Positions 48,345-56,387 of a stretch of 60,622 nucleotides of DNA are shown piece by piece. Positions within the stretch are counted from its first letter, which is position 1; every line of letters starts with the position of its first letter. The notes under the pieces were generated by a model. It searched no databases and had not been told where the DNA came from. It saw nothing but the letters and a program-made list of their open reading frames with translations. The stretch is from contig NZ_BAOQ01000037.1 in assembly GCF_000344155.1 (NCBI RefSeq), positions 1 through 60,622 of the forward strand. The letters are read 5' to 3'. The DNA is from Gordonia paraffinivorans NBRC 108238. GTDB taxonomy: Bacteria; Actinomycetota; Actinomycetes; Mycobacteriales; Mycobacteriaceae. The position numbers and the translations under genes were made by a program.

Positions 48345-48479
48345 CGTCACTCTCCCAGACCGGTAGCCACCGAGGTGGAACACGTTTCACTTTGCCGGTT
48401 CAACTGTGTCAGGAGTCACTGTCGATGTCTAGGCACATCACGGCGATTCCGTCTCTTCGTGTCTTCGCCGTGCGTCGTC

Positions 48480-48986
48480 TCACCCGCCGGTACGGTCCCG
48501 GGGCCACCGGTACACGGCCGCCGGCCGGACCTCGGCCCGGAAGTAGTCGGATGCCTCTCGGCACAGCAGGGCCTGGGCGACGGGCATGGCCACGACGACC
48601 GCACGGCCGGCGATCTCGTCCATCATGTGGTCCCGCCAGGCGTGGACGCGATCGACGAGGCCGGCGATGCTCTCCCCTCCGTGCGGTGTCGCGCCGGGGT
48701 CGGCGAACCAGGCCGCGAGTTGGTGCGGCGGGACCTGTTCCGGCGCGAGGCCGGCCCATGCCCCCACGTCCAGGGTGCGCAGCGCGTCGTCGACGATCTG
48801 CTCGACGGGTGCGCCGAGGAGACGGGCGCTCTCGAGCGTCGCCGGCTCGGGCCCACAGGCGACGACGGGTTCGATGCCGCCTGCCACCGCGACGACGTCC
48901 CGGCGCCCCCGGTCGTCCAGCGGCGCCTCACCGCCGAAGCGCACCGACCTGTTGGGGCCGGTGCGCCCGGCGGTGATGATCTGCAT
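48480..48986 (-). CDS. Histidine-phosphatase-like protein lacking catalytic histidines
   Basis: Protein of 168 residues with the phosphoglycerate-mutase-like fold pattern: IITAGRTGPNRSVRFGGEAP aligns with the usual RHGxT start, LDDRGRRDVVAVAGGIEP with the following helix, and VVVAMPVAQALLC with the second catalytic segment. Both positions normally holding His (RHG, and the His of VVxHG) are replaced, so phosphatase activity is unlikely. It follows cbtA by 25 bases (10 if GTG 49001 is the start), so it belongs to the cobalamin-controlled operon. Binding or structural role possible; unknown. Confidence 0.75.
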   Translation of the reverse strand: MQIITAGRTGPNRSVRFGGEAPLDDRGRRDVVAVAGGIEPVVACGPEPATLESARLLGAPVEQIVDDALRTLDVGAWAGLAPEQVPPHQLAAWFADPGATPHGGESIAGLVDRVHAWRDHMMDEIAGRAVVVAMPVAQALLCREASDYFRAEVRPAAVYRWPRDRTGG

Positions 48987-49011
48987 CAGCGGTGAGTGCA
49001 CCCGGCCGCGC

Positions 49012-49839
49012 TCACCTCGAACCGGCGCCGACGACGGTCCGCCCGTCGCTCCTCGAACGCGACATCGCGCCGAGGGCCACCGCGAAGGTCAGCGTCAGGA
49101 CGGTCCAGAGGATGACCTGGTTGGCGATCGCGTACACGCGGAAATCGCCCACCACGTCGGCCGGGAATCCCGGGAACACGATCTGCCCGGCGTCGTCGCG
49201 CAGGGGTTCGGGGACCTCGTGGAACGACGGCAGCACCGCGATGGTGACGCCCACGGCGACCAGATACGCCGCCGTGCCGGCGATCCCCGAGACGAGCCCG
49301 CCGATCCGCGGTCGCAGCCACAGCGCGAGCACCACGGCCGCGATGGCGAGCACCACCGACGCCACGGTGATCGTCAGGAACGCCGCGGTCCGCTCGCCGA
49401 TGGTGTCGTCGTCGCCGACCGCGGGCGGATTGCCCGGGTAGGCGAAGAACGGCACGCCGAAGACGGCGACGAACCCGATCACGCCGAGCGCGCCCGCGAC
49501 CGCGCGCGGGTCGGTCGCCGGGTACCGCCTGCCGACGTAGGACCACAGGACCGTGAACGCGACCGCGAAGAACGCTCCCATGCAGAGCGCGAACACCAGA
49601 GTGCCGACACCGGCCCCGAGGTTCTCCTGCATGGCGCGGGTGAAGACCTCACCCTCCTCGCCGTGGTGGTGGTGTCCGCCCGCCGCGTGTTCGAGGGTCT
49701 CCTCGGCCTCCGAACGCGCGCCCTCGTAGTCGATGGCCTTGCCCACGACCGGTTCGATGAACAACCGGGCGAAGACGAACGAGATGATGCCGGCGATCAG
49801 ACCCGACAGCAGGCCCGCGCCGATGAACTTCTTCTCCAT
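49012..49839 (-). CDS. cbtA: Cobalt transporter subunit CbtA
   Basis: Membrane protein of 275 residues with five or six predicted helices. The start FIGAGLLSGLIAGIISFVFARLF, with a Glu in the helix, and the His-rich loop GGHHHHGEEGEVFTRAMQEN are typical of CbtA, the predicted B12-regulated cobalt uptake partner of CbtB. Encoded 27 bases after cbtB and under the upstream cobalamin riboswitch. Confidence 0.92.
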   Translation of the reverse strand: MEKKFIGAGLLSGLIAGIISFVFARLFIEPVVGKAIDYEGARSEAEETLEHAAGGHHHHGEEGEVFTRAMQENLGAGVGTLVFALCMGAFFAVAFTVLWSYVGRRYPATDPRAVAGALGVIGFVAVFGVPFFAYPGNPPAVGDDDTIGERTAAFLTITVASVVLAIAAVVLALWLRPRIGGLVSGIAGTAAYLVAVGVTIAVLPSFHEVPEPLRDDAGQIVFPGFPADVVGDFRVYAIANQVILWTVLTLTFAVALGAMSRSRSDGRTVVGAGSR

Positions 49840-49866
49840 GTGAACTTGTCCCCTTCCGCCGGTCGC

Positions 49867-50124
49867 TCAGTGGCAGGGGAAGCCGAGGAAGTGGCGTGCG
49901 TCGTGCACGAACTCGTGCACGTAGGTGTTCTCGCCGAACACCGACACCACGCCCTGGTCGTACCCGAGGAAGTAGTAGGCCAGTGCGGCGAGCAGCACGG
50001 TGAGGCTCAGCCAGAGCGCGGCGCTCGCCGCGGAGAGGTTCGGCACCGCGATGGCCCGCGGTGCGGCCGCGGCCGCTGTCGTGCCGGATACGGGGATTCC
50101 CTGATCAGGGGTTCCGATGGTCAT
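49867..50124 (-). CDS. cbtB: Cobalt transporter subunit CbtB
   Basis: Small protein of 85 residues with one membrane helix (about 34-54) and a C-terminal metal-binding tail containing YVHEFVHDARHFLGFPCH, the CbtB hallmark. First gene of the operon. The ATG at 50124 follows AAAGGACACC. The riboswitch ends about 55 bases upstream. Confidence 0.93.
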   Translation of the reverse strand: MTIGTPDQGIPVSGTTAAAAAPRAIAVPNLSAASAALWLSLTVLLAALAYYFLGYDQGVVSVFGENTYVHEFVHDARHFLGFPCH

Positions 50125-50179
50125 GTGTCGGTGTCCTTTCGCCGATCTCGCGTCGGAGAGTTGTGGATCTCATCCGCCG

Positions 50180-50305
50180 GCACGGCATCCTGGCTCGCGT
50201 CGACATCGGACACCGTCGAGATACTCCCGACCGCGTCCGGTTGTCGTCGCTCACAGTGGCGCGACCGCTCCGGATTCTCACCGGATTCCCCGTACAGGCG
50301 TACGT
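50180..50305 (-). promoter_or_regulatory. Cobalamin (B12) riboswitch
   Basis: On the minus strand the leader of cbtB contains, in order, GGGGAATCCGGTGAGAATCC, then GGAGCGGTCGCGCCACTGTGA (the B12 box GCCACTG), and after a variable arm GAGCCAGGATGCCG. These are the conserved blocks of the cobalamin riboswitch. A TATAAG -10 box at 50315-50310 places transcription start near 50303. Vitamin B12 should shut off cobalt uptake when bound. Confidence 0.92.
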
Positions 50306-50362
50306 CGACCTTATACGCACGCGATACGGCCGTCTGTCGCACCGGTGAGACATAGTGGAGAG

Positions 50363-53300
50363 ATGCCCCGCCCCTCGGTGCTCGACCGCTTCACCGCCCC
50401 CACCCGGCGGTGGTTCACCAGCGCCTTCACCAAGCCCACCGCCGCGCAGAAGGGCGCGTGGACCTCCATCGCCGACGGCGCGAACACCCTCGTCATCGCA
50501 CCGACGGGCTCCGGCAAGACCCTCGCGGCATTCCTGTGGGCCCTCGACCGGCTCGCCGCCGAGGCCGCCGAGCGGGCCGCCGAGCCGAGACGGACCGGTA
50601 CCCGCGTCGTCTACATCTCGCCGCTGAAGGCGCTCGCGGTCGACGTCGAGCGCAACCTCCGCGCCCCGCTGACCGGCATCACGCGCGCCGCGCAGGAGCT
50701 GAACCTGCCCGAGCCGAACATCACCGTCGGCGTCCGCTCCGGCGACACCCCGGCGGCCGAGCGCCGCAGTTTGATCAAGTCGCCGCCGGACATCCTGATC
50801 ACCACGCCGGAGTCGCTCTACCTGATGCTTACGTCGGCGGCGCGCGAGACGCTCACCGACGTCGAGGCGGTCATCGTCGACGAGGTGCACGCCGTCGCCT
50901 CGACCAAGCGCGGCACCCATCTCGCGCTCACCCTCGAACGTCTCGACGAGCTGCTCGAGAAGCCGGCGCAGCGCATCGGCCTGTCGGCGACGGTGCGGCC
51001 GCCCGAGGTGGTGGCCGGCTTCCTGTCCGGGGCCGCCCCGTGCACCGTCGTGAAGCCGAAGGCCGAGAAGACCTTCGACCTGCGCGTCGACGTTCCCGTC
51101 GAGGACATGGCGAACATCCCGCCGCCTCCGGGTCCCGAGGGCGCCGGCGCAGAACTCGACGACGCGTTCTCGCCGACCGCGGGATCGCTGTGGCCCTACG
51201 TCGAGGCCGCCATCGTCGACCAGATCGAGGCAGACCGCGCGACCATCGTGTTCGCGAACTCGCGCCGGCTCGCCGAGAAGCTGACCGCCCGTCTCAACGA
51301 GATCCACGCCGAGCGTCACGGCTCGCCCGCCGAGCAGAAGGCCAACCCGTCGGTCGCCGGCGGCGCACCGGCGCTGGTGATGGGAAGCGGTGCCAGTTCG
51401 GGAGCCGAGCCCGTACTCGCGCGCGCCCACCACGGCTCGGTCAGCAAGGAACAACGCGCGCAGATCGAGGACGACCTCAAGTCGGGCCGCCTGCGATGCG
51501 TGGTCGCCACGAGTTCGCTCGAACTCGGCATCGACATGGGCTCGGTGGACCTCGTCATCCAGGTGGAGGCCCCGCCGTCGGTGGCCAGCGGCCTGCAGCG
51601 CATCGGTCGCGCCGGCCACCAGGTCGGCGAGATCAGCCAGGGCATCCTGTTCCCCAAGCACCGCACCGACCTGCTGCACTGCACGGTCACCGTCGAGCGC
51701 ATGCTCGACGGTCAGATCGAGCAGATCAGCGTGCCGCAGAACCCGCTCGACATCCTCGCCCAGCAGACGATCGCGGCGGCCGCCGTCGACGACCTCGACG
51801 TCGACCACTGGTACGAGGTGGTGCGCCGCGCCGCGCCGTACCGGGAACTCGGTCGCGGGGTCTACGAGGCCACGCTCGACCTCATCGCGGGCCGGTTCCC
51901 GTCCGACGAGTTCGCCGAACTGCGGCCCCGCGTGAACTGGGATCGCGACGCCGGAGTCCTCACCGGACGCCGGGGCGCGCAACGGCTCGCGGTCACCTCG
52001 GGCGGTTCCATCCCCGACCGCGGCCTGTTCGGCGTCTTCATGGTCGGCGAGAAGGCCACGCGCGTGGGCGAACTCGACGAGGAGATGGTCTACGAGTCCC
52101 GCGTCGGCGACGTCTTCGCGCTCGGCGCGACGAGCTGGCGGATCGAGGACATCACCCACGACCGCGTGCTGGTGTCGCCGGCGTTCGGCCAACCCGGCCG
52201 GCTCCCCTTCTGGATCGGCGACGCGGTGGGCCGCCCCGCCGAACTCGGCGCGGCCATCGGCGCGTTCACCGGCGCGATCGCCGACGCCGAGAAGCTCGAC
52301 GCCCACGTCGAACGGCTCGGCCTCACCGACAACGCCCGCACCAACCTCGCGAACCTGATCGCCGAACAGCGCGAGGCCACCGGGCACCTGCCCACCGACA
52401 AGACACTGGTGGTCGAGCGGTTCCGCGACGAACTCGGCGACTGGCGGGTGATCCTGCACTCCCCCTACGGCCTCCGCGTGCACGCCCCGTGGGCCAGCGC
52501 CATCTCCCAGCGCCTACTGGCCACCCTCGGCATCGAGGGCGCCACCACCGCCTCCGACGACGGCATCATCGTCCGCCTCCCCGACACCGACGACGACCCG
52601 CCGGGGGCCGGCGTCTTCCTGCTCGACCCCGACGAGGTGGAGCAACTCGTGACCGACGGCCTGGCCGATTCCTCGCTGTTCGCCTCCCGCTTCCGCGAAT
52701 GCGCCTCGCGCGCACTGCTTCTGCCGCGGCGCGACCCCGGCCGACGGGCACCGTTGTGGCAGCAGCGGCAGCGCAGCGCGCAGCTGCTGTCCGTGGCGTC
52801 GAAGTTCCCGGACTTCCCGATCGTGCTCGAGGCGGTGCGGGAGTGCCTCCAGGACGTCTACGACCTGCCCGCCCTGCTCGACCTGCTGGGTCGCATCCGG
52901 GCACGCCGCATCCGGGTGGTGGAGACCGAGACACCCAGTCCCTCGCCGTTCGCCGCATCGCTGCTGTTCGGCTACGTCGGCGCCTTCATGTACGCCGACG
53001 ACGCCCCGCTCGCCGAACGCCGGGCGGCCGCCCTCTCCCTGGACACCAGTCTGCTCGCCCAGCTGCTCGGGCGCGTCGACCTGCGCGAACTGCTCGACCC
53101 GGGAGTGATAGCCGACGTGATCGCCCGGCTGCAGCGGCTCGCGCCGGAGCGTCAGGCGCGTGACGCCGAGGACGTCGTCGACCTGCTGCGCTGGCTCGGT
53201 CCGCTGACCACCGAGGAGGTCGAGGCACGCTATCGCGGCGAGGAGCCCGTCGCCGCTGTCCTGGCCGACCTGCATCGCAGCGGCCAGATCATCTCGGTCA

Positions 53301-55015
53301 ACCACAACGGCCGCGCGCTGTGGGCGTCGATCGACGACACCGCACGCCTGCGCGACGCCCTCGGGGTCCCGGCGCCGATGGGCGTGCCCGCCGCCTACCT
53401 CGAGCCGGTGCCCGACCCGGTCGGCGACCTCGTCGGGCGGTACGCGCGCACCCACGGCCCGTTCACCGTCGCCGAGGCCGCCGGCGCGCTCGGCATCGCG
53501 ACCGCCGTCGTGCGCGACACCCTCGCCCGGCTCGCCGGCGAGCGACGCGTCGTCGAGGGAGACTTCCTGCCCGAGAACCGGACCGGTGATCCGGCAACCG
53601 ATTCCGTCTCGCCCGCGGCGACGCAGTGGTGCCACACCGATGTGCTGGGCCAGATCCGCCGCGGGTCGCTGGCCGCGAGCCGGGCCGAGGTGGCACCCGT
53701 CGGACCCGAGGTCCTCACCCGCTTCCTGCTCGACTGGCAGCACGCCTCCCCCGAAACCGCCCTCCGCGGCGTCGACGGGGTCGCGACGGTCATCGACCAG
53801 CTCGCCGGTTTCCCGTTGCCGGCGTCCGCCTGGGAGTCGCTGATCCTGCCCGCCCGGGTGTCGGACTATGCGCCGTCCATGCTCGACGAGTTGCTGAGCA
53901 CGGGTGAAGTGGTCTGGTCGGGGCACGGCCGGATCGGGAACGCGGACGGCTGGATCGCGCTGCACCCCGCCGACGTCGCCGCGTTCACGCTGCCCGCTCC
54001 CGACCCGATCGACACCACCGCGGTCCACGAGGCGATCCACACCGCTCTGGAACCCGGTGGCGCGCTCCGTTTTCCGCAGTTCGCCTCCGGCATCACCACC
54101 GGCACGACCACCCCGTCGGCCGGTGTCGAGAGCGCGCTCTGGGATCTGGTGTGGGCCGGGCAGGTCTCGAACGACACCTTCGCGCCGGTCCGCGCCCTGC
54201 TCCATCCGCGGAGAAGTCCGTCGGCCCCGCGGTCGGCCCCCGCCCACCGGGCCCGCGGCCGGGCGCCGAGACTCCGCGCAGGGCGGCTGTCCGCGCGGTA
54301 CCTGGCCGGGCACGCCGAGGCGCCCTCGGTGTCCCCGACCGCGGCCGGCCGCTGGTTCGCCCTCGACCGCGCCGAGATCGACCCGACGGTCGCGACGCAG
54401 GCCCTGTGCGATCAGCTCCTCGCGCGGTACGGGGTGATCACCCGCGGCAGCGTCATGACCGAGGAGGTGACGGGCGGGTTCGCGCGGGTCTACAAGGCGC
54501 TCAACGTCTTCGAGGACAGCGGACAGGTACGTCGCGGGTACTACGTCGACGGACTCGGCGGCGCGCAGTTCGCCTCCCCCGCCACCGTCGACGAGCTGCG
54601 CCGCCACGCCCTGCCCGACCGCAAACCGCCGCGCGAGGCGAGCGTGCTCGCGGCCACCGATCCGGCGAATCCGTTCGGCGCGGCGCTGGAGTGGCCGCGC
54701 TCCCGCGACGCCGACGCCGGTCATCGGCCCGGCCGCAAACCCGGTGCGCTCGTGGTGATCGTCGACGGTGAGCTCGTGTGTTTCGTCGAGCGCGGGGGCA
54801 AGACGTTGCTGACGTTCACCGATTCCATCCCCGCCCTGGAGTCGGCGGCCGGCGCGCTGGTCGCGCTCGTGCGGGCGGGGCGGGTGTCGCGGCTGACCAT
54901 CGACCAGATCGACTCGGAGCCGGTGCGCGCCACCGACTTCGGCAAGGTCCTCGTCGAGGCCGGTTTCGCGACCACGCCGCGCGGCATCCGGCTGAGGTAC
55001 GGCACCCATGCCTGA
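50363..55015 (+). CDS. lhr: Large helicase-related protein Lhr
   Basis: ATP-dependent superfamily 2 DNA helicase of 1550 residues, the long actinobacterial/E. coli type. N-terminal RecA-like domains hold Walker A APTGSGKT (46-53) and DEVH (173-176); the second RecA domain has ATSSLELGIDMGSVDLVIQ and GRAGHQVG. Winged-helix and beta-barrel core domains follow, then a long C-terminal region (about 860-1550) of the Lhr-CTD type. It translocates 3' to 5' and works in DNA repair. The stop overlaps nei by eight bases. The ATG at 50363 is used; its promoter shares the space with the cbtB riboswitch. Confidence 0.95.
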   Translation: MPRPSVLDRFTAPTRRWFTSAFTKPTAAQKGAWTSIADGANTLVIAPTGSGKTLAAFLWALDRLAAEAAERAAEPRRTGTRVVYISPLKALAVDVERNLRAPLTGITRAAQELNLPEPNITVGVRSGDTPAAERRSLIKSPPDILITTPESLYLMLTSAARETLTDVEAVIVDEVHAVASTKRGTHLALTLERLDELLEKPAQRIGLSATVRPPEVVAGFLSGAAPCTVVKPKAEKTFDLRVDVPVEDMANIPPPPGPEGAGAELDDAFSPTAGSLWPYVEAAIVDQIEADRATIVFANSRRLAEKLTARLNEIHAERHGSPAEQKANPSVAGGAPALVMGSGASSGAEPVLARAHHGSVSKEQRAQIEDDLKSGRLRCVVATSSLELGIDMGSVDLVIQVEAPPSVASGLQRIGRAGHQVGEISQGILFPKHRTDLLHCTVTVERMLDGQIEQISVPQNPLDILAQQTIAAAAVDDLDVDHWYEVVRRAAPYRELGRGVYEATLDLIAGRFPSDEFAELRPRVNWDRDAGVLTGRRGAQRLAVTSGGSIPDRGLFGVFMVGEKATRVGELDEEMVYESRVGDVFALGATSWRIEDITHDRVLVSPAFGQPGRLPFWIGDAVGRPAELGAAIGAFTGAIADAEKLDAHVERLGLTDNARTNLANLIAEQREATGHLPTDKTLVVERFRDELGDWRVILHSPYGLRVHAPWASAISQRLLATLGIEGATTASDDGIIVRLPDTDDDPPGAGVFLLDPDEVEQLVTDGLADSSLFASRFRECASRALLLPRRDPGRRAPLWQQRQRSAQLLSVASKFPDFPIVLEAVRECLQDVYDLPALLDLLGRIRARRIRVVETETPSPSPFAASLLFGYVGAFMYADDAPLAERRAAALSLDTSLLAQLLGRVDLRELLDPGVIADVIARLQRLAPERQARDAEDVVDLLRWLGPLTTEEVEARYRGEEPVAAVLADLHRSGQIISVNHNGRALWASIDDTARLRDALGVPAPMGVPAAYLEPVPDPVGDLVGRYARTHGPFTVAEAAGALGIATAVVRDTLARLAGERRVVEGDFLPENRTGDPATDSVSPAATQWCHTDVLGQIRRGSLAASRAEVAPVGPEVLTRFLLDWQHASPETALRGVDGVATVIDQLAGFPLPASAWESLILPARVSDYAPSMLDELLSTGEVVWSGHGRIGNADGWIALHPADVAAFTLPAPDPIDTTAVHEAIHTALEPGGALRFPQFASGITTGTTTPSAGVESALWDLVWAGQVSNDTFAPVRALLHPRRSPSAPRSAPAHRARGRAPRLRAGRLSARYLAGHAEAPSVSPTAAGRWFALDRAEIDPTVATQALCDQLLARYGVITRGSVMTEEVTGGFARVYKALNVFEDSGQVRRGYYVDGLGGAQFASPATVDELRRHALPDRKPPREASVLAATDPANPFGAALEWPRSRDADAGHRPGRKPGALVVIVDGELVCFVERGGKTLLTFTDSIPALESAAGALVALVRAGRVSRLTIDQIDSEPVRATDFGKVLVEAGFATTPRGIRLRYGTHA

Positions 55016-55799
55016 GGGCGATACCGTCTACGCGGCCGCGTCCCGGCTCCGCGCGGTGCTCGAGGGGCGTCGACTCGTCTCGTCGCAGTTCCGCATCCCG
55101 TCGCTGGCCACCGCCGACCTGTCCGGACGCGACGTGGTGGCGGTCCGGTCGAGGGGCAAGCACCTGCTCATCGACGTCGACGAGAGCACGCCGGGCGCGG
55201 GCGACGCGGTGAGCGTCCACTCGCACCTGAAGATGGAGGGGGTCTGGCACGTCCACCCCATCGGACGCCGCTGGCGCCGCCCCGCCTACCGGGCCCGGGT
55301 CGTGCTGCGCACCGAGACCCACGAGGCCGTCGGCTTCGACCTCGGCATCCTCGAACTCCTGGCCGACCCCGACGCCGCACTCGCCTACCTCGGCCCCGAC
55401 CTGCTCGCCGACGACTTCGACCGCGACGAGGCGATCCGGCGGCTCGCCGCCGACCCGGACCAGCCCGTGGGTGCCGCGTTGCTCGACCAGCGGCTCATGG
55501 CCGGTGTCGGCAACGTCTTCCGCAGCGAGATCTGCTACCTGCGGAAGGTCCTGCCCACCCGACCGGTGGGCGAGGTCGACCTGGGACCGATGGTCGACCT
55601 GAGCCGACGCCTGTTGTGGGCCAACAGGTTACGGTCCGCACGCACGACGACCGGTAACACCTCGCCCAATGGCCGGATGTGGGTGTACGGCCGCCAGGGC
55701 CAGTTGTGCCGGCGCTGCGCGACCCTCATCAAACGCGGCGAGCTGGTGTCGACCGGCGGCGAGCGGTCGATCTACTGGTGCCCACGCTGCCAGACGTGA
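55008..55799 (+). CDS. nei: Fpg/Nei family DNA glycosylase (endonuclease VIII)
   Basis: Bifunctional glycosylase/AP lyase of 263 residues that removes oxidised bases. It starts MPEGDT, giving the catalytic N-terminal Pro and Glu; PEGDT rather than PELPE marks the Nei branch. The helix-two-turn-helix is in LLDQRLMAGVGNVFRSE, and the zinc finger is CRRC with CPRC. It overlaps lhr by eight bases, so the two repair enzymes are coexpressed. Confidence 0.95.
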   Translation: MPEGDTVYAAASRLRAVLEGRRLVSSQFRIPSLATADLSGRDVVAVRSRGKHLLIDVDESTPGAGDAVSVHSHLKMEGVWHVHPIGRRWRRPAYRARVVLRTETHEAVGFDLGILELLADPDAALAYLGPDLLADDFDRDEAIRRLAADPDQPVGAALLDQRLMAGVGNVFRSEICYLRKVLPTRPVGEVDLGPMVDLSRRLLWANRLRSARTTTGNTSPNGRMWVYGRQGQLCRRCATLIKRGELVSTGGERSIYWCPRCQT

Positions 55800-55803
55800 C
55801 ACC

Positions 55804-55870
55804 ACACCCACCCCGTTCGGCTTATCCGCCCCCGCACAGGGCTGCGGGTTCACCGAAAAGGGGTGGGTGT
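55804..55870. terminator. Long cruciform-type bidirectional terminator
   Basis: ACACCCACCCC (55804-55814) pairs with GGGGTGGGTGT (55860-55870), extended inside by TTCGG/CCGAA. A separate CCCGCA/TGCGGG hairpin sits in the loop (55831-55848). It fills the gap between the convergent nei and flavin-fold genes. Confidence 0.75.
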
Positions 55871-55877
55871 GCGTGGC

Positions 55878-56300
55878 TCAGACCGGGTACCGCTCCGGCT
55901 CGGGACCGAATTCGAAACGGCGCGCGGAGATCTCGTCGACGGCGATCTCGACGTAGTTGTACTTCAGCGTCGGGATCCACGGGCGTAGCGGGAGCTTGTC
56001 GGCTTCCTCGATCTCGCCCAACCCGGTCAGGATCCGCGCCTCGCCCTTGGCGATGACGCTCCACCCGCCGGCATCGGTGTAGGCGTCGGTCTCGAACGCG
56101 ACGCGGCCGTTGACCGCCAGCTCCGCGAGTTTCGTGCCCTCGCCGGAGCGGAAGGTGATCTTGCCGTCCGCGGCGTGGTAGTTCACCGGGAAGATGTCGG
56201 GAACACCGTCCACGCACGTCGCCAGGCGGCCCAGCTCGCCCGAGCCGAGAAGTTCCCAGGCCTCTTCGGAGCCGAGTACCTGAACCGGAGTCTCTGTCAT
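55878..56300 (-). CDS. Pyridoxamine 5'-phosphate oxidase-fold protein
   Basis: Split-barrel protein of 140 residues. GSGELGRLATCVDGVPDIFPVNY is the typical start of the FMN/F420-binding split barrel, followed by ITFRSGEGTKLAEL and VAFETDAY. Members bind flavin or F420 and act as reductases or biliverdin-type enzymes. Substrate unknown. It lies 87 bases downstream of glpD on the same strand. Confidence 0.85.
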   Translation of the reverse strand: MTETPVQVLGSEEAWELLGSGELGRLATCVDGVPDIFPVNYHAADGKITFRSGEGTKLAELAVNGRVAFETDAYTDAGGWSVIAKGEARILTGLGEIEEADKLPLRPWIPTLKYNYVEIAVDEISARRFEFGPEPERYPV

Positions 56301-56387
56301 GATCCGTCCCTTCTCTCCCCCCTGTTCCCGATGGTGCTCCCAGAACCGCTGTCGGAAAAGAGACCTAGGTCCCGCAGGTGACCGGTG

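Noticed and set aside
52514..55009. An 831-codon open frame on the minus strand opposite lhr
   Set aside because: Shadow of the helicase gene; no recognisable motif.
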